64,000 nucleotides of DNA from Tetrastigma voinierianum (Eukaryota; Streptophyta; Magnoliopsida; Vitales; Vitaceae), in the NCBI GenBank assembly GCA_016808115.1, contig JAEQBH010005071.1, positions 1-64,000 of the forward strand, in the 5' to 3' direction. Both the position numbers and the translations under genes were made by a program. Of the stretch, positions 11,830-25,439 are shown piece after piece; positions within the stretch are counted from its first letter, which is position 1, and each line of letters starts with the position of its first letter. The notes below the pieces were generated by a model that was not told the DNA's origin, searched no databases, and saw only the letters and a list, made by a program, of their open reading frames with translations.

Positions 11830-12262
11830 CGGTCACCGGCCGCTTATCTCGAGAATCCCAAACAAACTCCTCGTAATACCCAAATAAACCAAGGAAGCTC
11901 CCAATTCTAAGGCATTCTGGCTGCTCCAACTCATCATTAACTTCTATTTCAAGGATCCACACTCACTCCCTCAACTCCGAGATCACAAGTGGGCTCCAGG
12001 GAATCGCACCTCACAAACCAAAACTGCACTTACTCAACTCACATACACCGCGCCTCCCTGTGGTTTGCAACATAATCCTCGCGCTTTGAATGTTCCTGGC
12101 TACCAATACACTGTGGATATCATCAATACGGGACGCCGCGACGACCCGAGATCCAAACATGTCGAATACCCGGTTCATCAATCCATAAACGCCGGTGGGC
12201 ATTAACAACCAAACGGCATCGTACCGGTAAACTCATAATGCCCATAACGTGTCCCAACGCGC
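11830..12262 (-). pseudogene. Ty3/gypsy reverse transcriptase palm (minus), second copy
   Basis: Minus-strand translation from 12,240 gives Y-E-F-T-G-T-M-P-F-G, then G-L-M-N-R-V-F near 12,180, R-I-D-D-I near 12,130 (the catalytic YxDD/FIDDI box), L-S-K-C-S-F-G near 12,020, and G-V-S-V-D-P near 11,950. All are in the right gypsy RT order. The 65-codon frame at 12,011-12,208 covers part of this. The palm motif MNRVF also occurs in the minus-strand copy at 3.67 kb, so these are two different element copies and not one split RT. Confidence 0.8.
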
Positions 12263-14249
12263 CTTTAGGAACGCCACCCTCCCCAATTCTCAACTAATGA
12301 CATACCGACTCTCAAATCGATCCGTTATGAGAACTAAGGAAAATGAATCCCCCGATTCATGGCTGGGATCCCGCGAAACCGCCATTTTTCAGACTTCATC
12401 AACTCCAAATGATATGGAAACCACCTACCAGCTCTGAGAACCTTTCTCGCGGCTCATAATGGCATGTTCTTCAGCTTCTGGCCATGGCACTCACCTTTGA
12501 ATCTGCGACTGAGAAAAAGAAACTACAAAATCTCACTTAAACTGGGTCCTGCTGATATACTTAAAGACACCCCATCCATGATCCACCAACCCAGCCTGCC
12601 CACTCAAAACCCCAAACAGGACCTAACCATCCGTGCAGCCCACCCCAAACTGCCTACTCGGGCCCAACCATAACTAGATGCCTCTGGACGGCTGTACGGG
12701 CCACCTGAGGCGGCTTCAGTGCCCAACCTGCCTCTCCCACCAAGAACCTGAGCCCCTCCGTGGCCTGGGATGGTCCGAACTGACCTCACCGCTAGAGGGC
12801 TGATTCATGAGGCGTAGGTGGGAGAACCAACCATGCGTTCTGAACCTCTCGAAAATACAAGACGCTGAGAAAGCCTGGAATGTTAGCTCTCAGATTTGAC
12901 CCTCGACGTCTGCTCCCCAAGGGAGAGGCCTTGGCTTCATAAAAAAAAAAAAGAAACCCGTTATTACTTGAAAACACTTAAATGTATGTAATGAACTGAA
13001 AATGCATGGTCTGGGCTGAGTGGTAAAATATGGTTATAAGGAAAATCTGACATGGCTTTGATTAATACAAAGCTCTCAAGACTTCGTTTCGATAATGGAA
13101 CCTCGTAATATAATTTCACCCGCAGAAGTATGTGCCAACAACTGATAGAACTCCAAATGATACTGTTCAACGAGAACTCATAGCTGTCATGTTGTTTGCT
13201 GAAAACCCAGATAAAACTTTTCTTTCAATCAGATTCTCATAAAACTCATGAAGATAAATAATCCATCTAGGACAATGTCCCCAAAACCATGAAATATACT
13301 TTACACTTCAAATGATGGCAACCAATAAATACTTCTTCAAAAGGAGCCTCAAGTTTATCAAGATTCAGAAACAAACCATGTAAGCATATGCCAAACTATA
13401 CAAGTTCTAAAGCATTTTCAACAAAAAGACACATCTTCTTACAAACATACACATTAAGAGGAGTAAATTACAATACATATGATTCAGGAAATCAGAAGAC
13501 CTGCTATGTCCCTGTCGCCTGAATACCCTGCATCTCGGAAAATAAAAATCTGAAAATGAGAAAATGAATGGAAACAAAAGAGCCAAGGAGTGCATGTTTC
13601 TATGAAATGTTTTGCTCTAAGTTATAAAAGCTCTAAAACTTTCTCAAAATATTTTGGTTTTCTTGGTTAATGTGTAATTAATGATCTTAGCCGTATGTAA
13701 AAAATGCCTATAAATATAATCACAACCACTGAGCTCTTCGCTTCTGTTGTACCAGTAAAAAAACACGAGAAACTGTAAGTCTCTCAATCAGATTTATGGA
13801 AGGACCAGCATGTCCGATATCTATTCCTATAATATAGGAAATGTCTCCATCACCATGATATTAAGGTGAAGGACCTCATCTACTACCTACCATATGACAA
13901 TATGGGTGAAATGCTCCATCAATAAGATATTATGAAGTGACCTTCGTGCCCGTTACTCACTATTCCGCAAATATGCAGAATTGCCCATCACAAGGAATGT
14001 TAAAGGCTGAACTCTATATGATATCCCAAAGACGCTGTCCTTCATATGTCATAAACATGAGCTGGTTTGCCACCACAGAGGAAAACAATGAAATCATGTG
14101 TTCCTGAACCCGCGTAATGGAGAACTCACACGATAAAATTACTCACACCGTGAACGCTGCTTCAAGGAGCAGGGATCATTGGCACCTGAAGATAACACAT
14201 AAGGGCCTGTTTGCCAGCTTCACACGCATATTGCTTTGGCAAAACATGG
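12263..14249 (-). other. Probable gag/protease part of degenerate gypsy element, not resolved
   Basis: This lies between the RT at 12.26 kb and the LTR-like block at 14.25 kb of a minus-strand element, where gag and protease belong. It is GC- and proline/glycine-rich around 12,590-12,800 (compatible with a gag C-terminal linker). I could not identify a zinc knuckle, an aspartic protease motif or a primer binding site. Confidence 0.35.
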
Positions 14250-15450
14250 TCAAAAACCAAACCACATGGTTTGAAAATTACAATTAACTCATTAAAACTG
14301 ATAATGACATAAACTAAAAACTGATTTGATAAACAATATTAACTAGTACGAAATAAATGAGAACACCACCCTTTCCATTATAATGACCACATCATTTATC
14401 TAATGGAATTTATGATCAACTGGCGATCAAAACGCGATCAAGATGGAAATAAACTAAAATATTAGTCTCGGATCAAAACTAAACCAATGATAATTAGATC
14501 GCCTCAAAACAATGAAAAATCCATTCACTTATCCGGGAAACAAATCTGGCAATCAACTGATCGTCCCAAAATAGTCCAAAATTCAACCTTAACAACTCGC
14601 CCAAAACAATTCTAAAATTTTGCACTTCAACTCAGTCCAAAAAATTTTCATTGACCAAATTTAAGACTTAAGCAAATCTCAAGCCACAACGACATTTAGA
14701 AGAAACATAAGAAAATTACCTCTGAGTCGGACAAAACGCGGAGATCTTTGGGTGCCCAGCCAGCTCATGCAAGGAATCAAATTTCCTCCTTTACTCTAAT
14801 GAAAACTCCCACATCTCGATCGTGAGATTCAGAGAGAATGGATGAAAAGAAAAACACCATCTCTCCTTCACGCCCTCTGTCCCTAAAACATCTTTCCTTA
14901 TTTCTGGGCTTACCCTATGATATAGAGGAGAGAGATGAGAGGTGAGATATATGGCATATATATATATAATGGCGATTATTTGGATATATGACCCATGACA
15001 CCCCATTCGATCTCAGCTTTCCTACCAAAAAATTCATTTCTTTCTAATCACTGGCCTTGAATGAATTTAGCTCTATCATTCACACTCCAGATTTCAAAAA
15101 TCCCCATCCTTTAGTCAATGACACTTATCATCCCGTAAAAAACGGTAAAAGATTCCACCTGTTCAGAATCAACTAAACTCTTTGTCAGCCTGTATCACCA
15201 AACTAATTTAACTTTGAGCAAAGATGGTTTACTTAGTCCAGACCTAGATAATCTTTCAGCCTTTCCCAACCATGACAACTCATTGGCCACATTATCCCTA
15301 CGCTTGCACCCCTCATAAATTCTTTTGGCTCATACAAGAACAAGTTTCAAATCATTCCTAGCGCACTGTGACAGCTATTAGATTTGAATATTATAATCAT
15401 TGAATTCATTATTGATGACAACGCTGATATGTAAAGGTGATTAAAACTGA
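14250..15450 (-). repeat. LTR-like block, probable gypsy 5' LTR (minus orientation)
   Basis: It is similar to 1-1,645 in an ordered series of blocks: 'ccaaa..aattctaaaatt' near 14,600, 'agaagaaacataag' near 14,700, 'aaaactccca..cgat' near 14,805, and a pyrimidine-rich 'ctctctccttcacgc' near 14,860 matching 'ctctctcttcacgct' near 1,045. It adjoins minus-strand RT-containing sequence, consistent with a 5' LTR reading leftward. Boundaries are approximate. Confidence 0.45.
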
Positions 15451-15780
15451 ATCTTAAATCAACCATTCGTGCATCCTCCCGTCATAAAAGTCCTAAAAAT
15501 TAACATCAGCCGTGATCTGAAAGCCGTGAGAAAGAAGAAAAGTGTAGTATGGGATATAAATAAATAAGATTTTGTTTAAAGACCGGTCACTTATGGATCT
15601 TAATAGGTAACCCACAAATTTTTTAGTATTTCATACAAAATGAACGACGCGAAAACTAAGATCCCTGCAATATTCGGTTCCTATGATGTTAACCGTACTG
15701 TGCTCTTACAGCTCAAATATTACACAAACTCTGAAACCCTAAAAACAAGTTTTACATGTGTACAGAGCAAATGTGTTTTA
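15450..15780. repeat. Dispersed repeat, left copy (paired with 25,440-25,780)
   Basis: 'aataaataagattttgttt' at about 15,558, then 'ttatggatc', 'gatccctgcaatattc' and 'gctcaaatatt', recur in the same order at 25,564-25,720. The two copies are direct and about 10.0 kb apart. They could be LTR ends of one element or two insertions of one family. The 69-codon frame here (15,640-15,849) is not conserved in the other copy. Confidence 0.7.
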
Positions 15781-15849
15781 GAGATTCATGATTTCTCAGG
15801 AATGGACTTGATTATTGGTGATTTACAATATTTGGTTTTATGTCTGTAA

Positions 15850-16365
15850 GACAATTAAAATATATTAGATTATGTACTACATATTCAATATTCTACCTTA
15901 GATTATTACGCCGCATGTATTTTTTTATTATTATTTTGCCATTTTTTATTTCGATATGCAAAATGAATAAGTTTGTTAGTCCGCTCTAATTTTCACCTTA
16001 GGATTTGCATCGTTTCATTGTATCGAATAAGAAACCGATAAATTTTTATTTTTGATATTTATTTTCTCCCGTTTTGGTTTCTACAATAAATGTTCCATGG
16101 TTCAAATATTCATTTCATTTATATAGATATATTTATCTGCAATTTTGAATTTGCAAGGTTTAATGTGCTGTTTAAATTATCCAAATACTTAAGTGAATCA
16201 CTGATTCGGTAAAGCATCACAGATTATAGTAATTGTTTTTATTATTATAATTATCTTCGGCATTTTCATTTTGAATCACTATCCGGTTAGAATTAATAAT
16301 TATCCTTCCAAAAGGAATGGAAGCAAGAGATTTGAATTTGTTTAATAAAAAAAAAAACCAAAATT
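15850..16365. other. AT-rich sequence, nothing recognisable
   Basis: This is AT-rich sequence with no coding frame, no LTR signature and no tandem repeat that I can support. Confidence 0.4.
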
Positions 16366-16368
16366 TTT

Positions 16369-16450
16369 AACAAAAAGGGGATTTGAACCCATGACCAATG
16401 GTATCTCTCCTTGATTGTAAGGGTTTTTTAAACCATTAGGCTACAAGCAA
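16369..16450 (-). repeat. tRNA-like (SINE-type) segment
   Basis: On the minus strand 'tagcctaatggttta' resembles a pol III A box, and 'gggttcaaatccc' about 60 bases later matches the B box (GGTTCRANNCC). No acceptor stem or complete cloverleaf can be drawn, and a seven-T run lies between the boxes. It is therefore a tRNA-derived retroposon remnant or decayed tRNA-like sequence, and not a functional tRNA gene. Confidence 0.45.
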
Positions 16451-17102
16451 TACATGAGTATCATTTTCCAAGTAATATTTATGTATATAACCTTTTATGT
16501 GAAACATTTGAGATGAAAAATTTTTTTTAATACATAAATAAATAAATAAATTGGTACCTAGATCCGCTGGTTAGTCATCAAAGGTGTCACCAGCGGCAAA
16601 GTAAAATTCTTACTTTCGTTTTTATTTATTTCTTATGATAAAGCCATTTCATTTTAAGAAATGACAATTGTTCTCGCTGAATAGATGCATAAATGATGGA
16701 TATGAATACCTCAGAATGATTTGTGATTCAATGTTGTGAACAGTTATGATCACCTGGAAGGTTTGATTGTTTGTTCTGACAAATTTATACATGAATGTTG
16801 GTAATATGAATGCAAATAGGTGAAGTTACAAGCTGTGTTTATAAGATCCAAAGATAGTAGATAAGACCTAATTCACTTCCGTTTATCTCTTACCAAATTC
16901 ACATAAAATTTTTAGCATCATTATGTTGTACGTGTGGCATTATTTATCATTCTAAAGGTGAACATCAATGTATGATTTTGGTATTTACGATATGTTTTCG
17001 TCTATTACATGTTAATATCAAGATTCAAACATTACTGCGTGATATTTCACAGTAATAACAGTTCCATGCACCTCATTTCTTGGGGATATTCAAGTTTCTT
17101 TA

Positions 17103-17700
17103 ATGAATTTAATTTTTCTTAATGGAGCGAACAAACCATTTTTACTCGGGGTAATGGATCTAGACTTTGCATGTCGAAAAGCTGCAAAATATTATCAGCT
17201 TTTGGAGCACCTGTTTCAAAGAAGAACTATTATAAACTGGTGCAATAAATGTATGGAGCTTTTGATGCATACAAATGAGTATAGTAAAATAAATATTGAG
17301 ATACTAAAACTGAGAATGATAAAGAAAATGTTAAAGCTGTGTGAAGAGCGCCCAAAATAAAATTGACACTTGTTGGGACGAGCAATGAAAAAGCAATTTA
17401 AACCAATTTTCAAGGAAATTCGATGGTTCCTCGTACTACATGAAACATGTGAACGAGATGACTAATTTGTCAAGGCTTCGGTCAATAGAATGGAGGTGGA
17501 TGAAAGCTTCGGTGTGGCCTCACGAACTCTACTGGGGTGAGTGCTGGTCCATTCCAAATGAACTATAATACCATGAAGGATAAGGAAATGTGCATGAATT
17601 GCATAGTATGCGAAGTTCAGTAGCTGACTGGATTTAAAACTAAGGAATCCCACTCCATTAATTATAACCAACAGTGATCGGAAAGAAAAGGAAACATGCA
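17103..17700 (+). pseudogene. Ty1/copia gag fragment (plus)
   Basis: An 85-codon frame at 17,103-17,360 begins M-N-L-I-F-L-N-G-A-N and contains G-V-M-D-L-D-F-A, typical of plant copia gag N-termini (the LNGxNY and GVMDLDLAL blocks). Further along, in other frames, are K-F-D-G-S-S (17,410), V-N-E-M-T-N-L near 17,452, M-E-V-D-E-S near 17,490 and P-F-Q-M-N-Y-N-T-M-K-D near 17,551, all ordered UBN2-type gag motifs. Single-base shifts separate them. No LTR, PBS or downstream protease/integrase was found for this copy, so it looks truncated. Confidence 0.75.
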
Positions 17701-20100
17701 ACAAAGGGAAAGTGGCCACCAAAGTTCAAGAGCCTCGCTTTGGCAGATCCATGCGAAGGGGCCTAAAGTCAGCAGACGCCTCAAAATCAGTGTGTCCGCT
17801 GACTACCCGCCAACTGGCAATTCCCACGCGTTCACTCAGCCGAGGCATCGATATACAAACGCCTCAATAGGCTCCAAGATAATTCATACAACTCCTAATT
17901 ATAAATTTTATACAGCATGTAATTTATTTGCTAAGCACCTTTTCTCACACCTAGGATGACCACAATTTATACAAATGGGTCTCTTTGCCTATAATTTCGC
18001 AAAATATAAGATATACAATACCATTTCCTTCGCTTCTAAGGCCTAATGTGTCCATTCCCAAGTGCGTCGTGAGACCGAAAATAATGTTTCTTATTGGGCG
18101 AGCAATGCCCAAGAGCTGAATTTCCCTACTGGTTACTCCCACCTGGCGTGCAAATGCATGGTGGGCCACCAAAGATTTCAATACATGTTATATCAGTACC
18201 ATGCAAGATATTAACATAATTAATTCCATAGATCAGTGTTACAAACTTATAACAATATACAAATTAGCCCATAATGGGCTATATATAATCCGCAAACCGC
18301 CTCAATGTTCACAAAATCATAATCAGTATGTTATTCAAAGTAATAACACAACATCACATGGTAAATCACGCAAAATAGCCTGTGGATCAGTGTCTAAAAT
18401 CCACATTCTAGGATTTAATCTCACCAAAATCTTTCAAATAAACCATCGTCATCCAAGCCTCAATGTAACTCCCATCCATTACATAATTTGGAACAAAAGT
18501 AAAGGCAGGAGAAAACCCCATCTTTCAGAGTCTGTCAAACACCCCAAACCCAGACTCCATCATGTAAATCACATGTGTGCTTCACCTCTGCTCACCGGTC
18601 TGAGCCTCGCCTACCTAATTCACGTGAAATCTCCAGAGAGTAGGGCTGCAGAGCCCTCCCCAAAAGATCCTCTCCGCTACCTCCTCTTTCCTTTTTCTCC
18701 CAAACTGATTTAGTCGTGTGATCGCAGAACGCCATTCACGCGCATGTCAAATTTAATGGCTGAGAATGGGCATCATCCTTTTATCCGAATCCATCATGAT
18801 TTCCCACGGTGTCAGGCCATGTGTCGCATGTGAGAGTCCGACTTCGAGCTACCGTTTGACTGTGACCGTGACTGACACGCGTCGCCCGTCACCCAAACGC
18901 GCAAAGTGAACCCACGGCATCCTGCGGCTCTTAAAATGAAATTCCTTCGACCGTCTTCTGACCAACTAAATCATCGCTGCAGCCAGACTCGCGACGATTC
19001 AACGGAAGTCTGTTTCGTCACCTGAAGATCAGAAAAATCTATGATTTCACCCAAATTTACCATTTTATCATTCTGAGAAACTGATTTTCCTCGGTCTCTT
19101 GCCAAAAGTTTCATGTGGCTGCTACTCGTATAAGACCCGGGCATTTCCAAAAAGGATTGTCCCGACACGGAAGGCTTCGAAGTTCAAAAGAAAAATATAA
19201 TGCTGCAGTATGCCTTAACTCATCGGCTAAGTTCACAATACTCTAGTGGCTGGGATCTGAGAGAGCTGAAGCAACCTTCACGTTTTATAATATAATTAAG
19301 ATTCTTCAATCTAAAAACTACACATCTAAATGATAAATCTATCCCACAATCAATGGAAAGCCCAGCGGAAGTTTGACTTAATGGCCTTATTCTTGACAAA
19401 GCGATAATTACTGGACTTATTAAAAGGATCCCTTTAAATTAGTATATCTATGAACTTAGTTTCAAATTTCTCCAAACTTGATAAAGCTGGATATGTATTT
19501 AAATCTCCATAGTGGTTAGTTCTAGCCTGTACAAAACATGGCGTGTGCTGATCGTGGTGGTACACGGCGTGTATTACCATATAGCACCCCATAATCTATA
19601 TGCCGGGAACCTTATGACTCAGATCATAATGTTGGCACTAAACAAGGGCGCAACTGGTCTAGAACATCATGCATTTGTGGTATAAACTATCGACATGGTC
19701 AAAGAACGAATGGAAAGACAAGAAAAAATGAAACATCTAAACTGATCTTGTTCGACCTGGCGGTATGCAGATTTAGAGTCAAATGGAACAACAGCGCCAA
19801 AGAATGATACGTTTAGCGCCAACGGATGACTGTTGGCGACTTTATGCTCGGCCCGACAGAAAGGATTCTACGTCTCACGGAATGGATTTCACGAGCGCAC
19901 CATCGCGAACGAACGGTAAATTTATTACGAATGGCGACAAATGCAGAAATTAGAAGATCTGATAGAGGTGGTGCATCACGGCGGGAAGTGTATGGAAAAG
20001 AATAACACTTTGTAACGACTTCGAGCCCGCCCAATCAGCCATGGTCCGAACCAAAACCCGGATGCCCGCTTATTTCTTTTTACCCTCCGCAGTGGTTAAA
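17701..20100. other. Unresolved repetitive sequence
   Basis: I see no pol motif or clear LTR pair. The longest open frame (18,201-18,713 plus, 170 codons) has no recognisable domain, lacks a coding-like composition and sits in transposon debris, so I do not call it a gene. GC-rich patches near 18,840-18,910 resemble LTR material. Confidence 0.35.
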
Positions 20101-22500
20101 TTTTCTTTTCTTAAAAATGCTGCGAATTCCGAACTCGTCTGACTACCAAGGGTCCGACCGGAGCCCGGCTTCATTCACGCTGATTTATCTTAATAAAACA
20201 TTTTATTATGTCATTTCATTATGAAGCGGTTTCTGGCCAGGTGCTTCATAATCATTTATACTCTAATGCACCTTTAGAGGGCTCAAAACATTTAATGTAA
20301 GAGATTACTAAAGAATGCATTCAGCGCCTTTTCAAATGATATATAAAACCTAAGGTTCAGTTTAACCTTGCTTTTACAAACATCAATGTTCAAAAGAGAT
20401 GATATGCAAATTACTAAGTATATACTTATACGCCAGATTTCTATGACTCGTAAGGCTTTATCTTGGCCTGCCTTTTGCTTACTCGACACCAAGCAGATAG
20501 ATAAAACTATACGCCAAATCCATTTTCTTATGCTTAGTGGTTCTATACATTTCCTATTCAAATATTCAAATTTAATCGACATGCATTTAACATCAAACCA
20601 TGCCTATTATACTTAATAAATACTCATGCTATTCAATTCGCATGCTTCATTTTATGTCATTTATCATATCACAACGGCATTTTCAATGCAATAATTCGAT
20701 TCACAATTTCAATTTACGATTTGCGCATATACATGAAAATCCCATTTTACAACCGTCGCCGCTATTTCACTTTGATCATTCAATTCATTTCCACGATTCC
20801 ACGGTGAATCCCCGCCAATATTATCATTCGTAATGTGTCATACATTTAATACCCTCGGTCTCTGTCATGATTTCGATGCCGCTTGGTGCACCCCCGGCTA
20901 CGTGGTATCACTTGAATGCCTACGCCATCGCGACGATGCCGAATAAAAGAATCCCGCCGCGGGATGATTTTGACGCACGCCATCATGACGGATGTCATTA
21001 GTATCCTGCTTTCATGGGTTATTGATAATTCGGAGTGCTTTCGCGGATTTATGCCGATCAGGTGATCCCGGCCGAGCGGCTTCCACCCAAATATTCGAAT
21101 TGATATTTGGCGGATTCCATTCCGGTTTACGAATCCCTGGTTCTTATCATCATTCAGTTAATCATTCGCTTTCAATTTTCATTTCAATTCATATCTACGA
21201 TTATCTTCTTCAAAAAGATACACTAATCCATGTACTTATTTCCATATACTCATTCACGATCTAATCATATACTTATTCATGTACTCATTCTTTAGTAGCT
21301 ACTGGTAAACCAAATTTCAAAATACTAATAAGAATAGAGTCCATAAACAAAACCTGTCGGGCTTGATCCTAGCTTTCTTCCCTTTCCGACCCTCGGTCCT
21401 GTGCCATCATCAATTCGTCCCAGTCAATAATAATGTTTCGCTACCTTAGTGGATACCAATTCCCAAAGTCACCTAGTGAATCATGTTTATTTCCTTCAAC
21501 GATCTCGGTTAAGGGCATCGTATCCCGCCTGGAAGATAACTTCACCCCTTACAAGGAGGGCATCGCAGGAGCATTTTTCACTTAGTTCGATCTCATTTGA
21601 ACCTCATTAATCGTTTTGAAGCCAACAGCAATCATGCAAGGAAACATGAATTAACAAAAAATATGTCAAAACAGTGGTACTGAAGTGCAAAGGGAACAGA
21701 TTATTTGAATTTTGTTGGTGCACGGCCATCCACTTCATCAGACTGTAATTTGGCTGGTTTTACGCACCTACTGTCTATCGTGATCCTCGCAATGAAGTGG
21801 TACTAATTTAACCGTATCGGTACTACTCCACGCTCCTAGTGGCGCGGATTTTAAATTTCTCACACCATTTTCATCCACCAATCTTCTGAATCATCCCATA
21901 ATAAAATCCAATTACTGAACCCACTCAAAACAACCTAAAAGGGAAGTTTGAATCAATGAAAACCTCTTTCTCCTCGTTAGGTCTTTCTCCCCAAAATTCA
22001 AAATAAAAGAATTTATTAGGGGTTTTGATTTTTCTATTTTAGCCTCTTCAAATCTCCATGCTGTCAGCTCCCAGAAGCAAGTGAAAAACAAAGCCTAACC
22101 CAAACCTTGACTCCTGCCACAAACCCAGCCTTTTCCTTTTTCCCTCTCTCTCGAAACATGAGACGGTTCTTCGAAAATGCCCCAAGATCACATTTTGGCC
22201 CTTACAACTCCATTTGCTGCATGCCCTTGCCTGGGTCAGCACTTTTAGTCATTTTCTACCTTTTTTATCTTGGTCTTAAACCATTTACTTTCAAACCATG
22301 TTGGCCTAAAAAACATTATTCTTACTTAGGTCTCCTTTATTCTTTCGATTTCTTAAATAGTCTTACTTATTATAATTTCACCTGTATATTTATTCTTACA
22401 AGTTTAATCAATTCGAGTCCCCATATTTATAATTTCACATTTGCCTCTTTTCATTCGTTATTTCCTGGGTCTGAATTTCCAATTTTCTCATTTTAGCATA
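20101..22500 (+). repeat. LTR-like block with GC-rich internal section
   Basis: A long non-coding block of AT-rich 'catatac/tcattc' runs (20,370-20,830 and 21,140-21,300) flanks a GC-rich section (20,870-21,130). That section contains repeated 'gccatcgcgacgatgcc' and 'gccatcatgacggatg'-like phrases. The layout resembles the internal-repeat LTRs of large plant gypsy elements such as block A in this window. No matching partner LTR was found in the window. Confidence 0.35.
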
Positions 22501-25439
22501 AATATTAATCATATGTCACTCTCACTTTAGATTTCTAAATTTAATGAACTTATTAATTCCTTCCAGAAAACCTGGAGTTAGCTCTAATTCATACCCTAAT
22601 ATATAATAAAATTGATATGAAAAATTTGTAGTAGGCTTTTCTGGGGCGAAGTAACCCCGTCCATTTGCTAGATTTCTAGAAAAATGGTATATGCACAATG
22701 ATAATGCAGGTATACTACAAATGTAAAACAAATGTGTATGAATAGAACCCTGTTAGATAACAGGAGAGAAAATAGAATGTGATCTTAAATATTCTAGCCG
22801 TGACTTATGTTCTTAAAGGAACAAGGGTCAAAAATAGGTTCCTGAGGCATGGGGCTCAAAAAACACTTTGAACCTCATGGATGGAAGCTAAAACCTAGTC
22901 TTAAGGTACCGGCACGTCGGGGCCGTTTTAAAGAGAATTAGATACAGAATCCACAGCGGTGGAAACCCGGGATGCAAGAACAATCAAGAAGGCCTCAGCC
23001 ATATCCAGTGTCAGGTGGTTTAGATCACAAGCCCTAAACCACACGATAAAGGACAGGAGAAACCAGGTCGCCAGGTCAGCTGAGAACATAAAGCAAGGAG
23101 AGGCACTCCCAAAAGGATGACAAAGAAACTAGGGCACATTCCTTAACTGTATCCTGACTTCGCGCGATATTCCAATTATTCTCTGTTGAAACCCATTAAC
23201 TATGATGTGTCATTAAGGGAAGGACAAATGGGGTATTGATCCCATTACCATAACAAACGGTGACTTAATAAACTCATGAGAGATGAATCCTCACAAATCT
23301 TGGTCAATACTGGGCGAGATCTCGTAAGAGAAAAGAGATCATCATTCTCAATGACATGACATTCACATGAGCCAAAAAAGTGGAGCCAGAATAAAAATTG
23401 ACCCAGCGACATTTCGTTTCATGAATGATGTTAATCATGATAAATGGGTTATAAAGCCGCAAAGATGAGCGAAAAGCCCATGCAAAATGAAGTCCGGATC
23501 TTGGTTGAATTAATATATCAATGGGTATGTTTAATGTAAATGGGTCTTTAAGACTGGGTCCAGAATTCCCGTAGTACTTTAGAACATGGCAATAGATTTA
23601 GTTTCAAAGGCCATCAGAAGATGGCAAGTTAACATATGAGACCTTTCTTCAACTGTCTCAAGATTCACTAGAATTATCGTTAGCTTTAGTGAGCTCAATG
23701 ATTATTTAGAGTTAACAAATGGATGAAGTCCGCCTTTTAATGTGGTAGAAACTAAACAAAGGAAGCTATATGATCTACTAAAGGCTTTGTGTGTTGGGAA
23801 GAGTCACAGCGGTAAACCAAAGATCAATATATGGATTCGAAACAGTTTCCCTACAATGGTATTTCAAGTTCAATGATACATTGCTCTTTCAGGCCTAAAA
23901 GAAAACACCCGCTGATCCACTGAAGACATCCCAGGCTAGGTGGAGTGAAGCCTGATGATTCATCCCATACTGATTGATGATCCACTTAGCAAACCAACCA
24001 TCCTCTGAACCCTTGTATAAACCAAGGCTCTCTCCTGACAACCTCTGTCTGAAAAAGATATGAACAGCTTAATGATGCGACTGACAGAGATTATCCTATG
24101 TTTAGGACTACATGAACGTTAGCCTGTCTCAAAACCTGCTGATAAATGAAAGTTCGCAGAGAGATCTAATTAACTGCCCCACCCCTCCTCCCACTCCATC
24201 TCGTAAAGGAGACAATCTCTAGTCCCGCACTGTCCAGCTAAAATGGACTGGAACAAAAAACAAACTTGAGGTAATCTGTAGATGCATCCTGGGCCAAGGG
24301 GGAGCCCATCACCATGCCTCACAGGCAAGACTAGATATAAGCTTGCAGTGGGAATGCCGGGGGAAGATACCAGAGTAACCCATGGCAGGACTCATTGAAA
24401 GCCACATGGTTCCAAGATGGCCTGCATGGAACAAAAAGAATACATACGCTACTGAAGGAGGTCCGGAACATCCTGGGCAACTGACATGGAACCTCGGATT
24501 TATGCTTTCACAGTGTGGTATTGTTGCTCAAAAGTCCACCTGTGGCATTCCATCTCTTTGAATGGAGGCCATCTCTCGAATGAGGTGAAAGGTACTTCGT
24601 TGATCGCTACATCTACCATGAAGCTGAACTGGTGGCCTGGCCAGCGCCATGGTCCGGCCAATGCCGCAGAACTCTATTCTTGTGCAGCTCGGGACTGGCT
24701 GAATAAGATATGACCATTGAAAATTTATTATGACACTCAGCAGCCTTCGGCAGAACGATGGCATCTTAAAGGTAACAAAACATAAGAATGAAAACACTTG
24801 GTCAGCAAAGAAGAGGGCTCAAAACAAAGATGCCTAATAGAACATATCGAAGATCTAATCTGGCGATCACCACTCAGCCTGACAAAAGCACATTTTGCCA
24901 AAAAATACCACTCAGTCATGTTGGAAAGGAAATGAGGTCTCAGCGCCTCAATTCATTTATGATCACTGATCAAGATTAATGCATGGCTGAATAATTTATT
25001 TCATTAAAGTATAAGTTTAATTTTTCTCTCATGAGTAAATTTTATGTATACATATTTTGACATGAATGGTGCAAAGACTTCATTTGAATGGAGATAATAA
25101 ACATCTAGGGATCTCAATATATCCTTACTCTATGAATAATGGTCGCAGAAAAGAAGAGGAATTAGTGGGCGGGAGGCGCGAAGAACTTATGGTCAGATAA
25201 TGACGTGACAATCGCCATGACTTTGTTAGTTCTTATTCTTAATTATAGATTTTATGATGATGCCAATGAATGAATGAAAGTAATGCACATTATCACATGA
25301 GTCAAGTAGAATGTAAGAATGTTTTCAATACCTTAGTTGACTCGTGGTGATAATGATAGAATTTTAATAATATAAATCATTTCACCCATTGTTTAAGATG
25401 AAACGCTTGGATGGAAGTGCAAAGGATTTAAAATTTTGA
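22501..25439. other. Unresolved degenerate sequence
   Basis: No domain is readable in any frame. Frames at 24,486-24,713 (plus) and 24,528-24,797 (minus) overlap each other and have no family I recognise. The position between LTR-like blocks suggests retrotransposon interior. Confidence 0.3.

Noticed and set aside
16369..16450. Functional tRNA gene
   Set aside because: It has pol III boxes but no acceptor stem pairing, and a T run between the boxes would stop pol III.
18201..18713. 170-codon plus-strand open frame
   Set aside because: It has no recognisable domain, its composition is not coding-like, and it sits in retrotransposon debris. Long chance frames are expected over 64 kb in six frames.
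22107..22496. 129-codon plus-strand open frame rich in Phe/Leu/Ser
   Set aside because: It is pyrimidine-rich LTR-like sequence. The hydrophobic look comes from T-rich codons, and no membrane protein family matches.
24486..24797. Overlapping plus and minus frames of 75 and 89 codons
   Set aside because: They overlap each other on opposite strands. Neither shows a family motif, and there is no splice or start context support.
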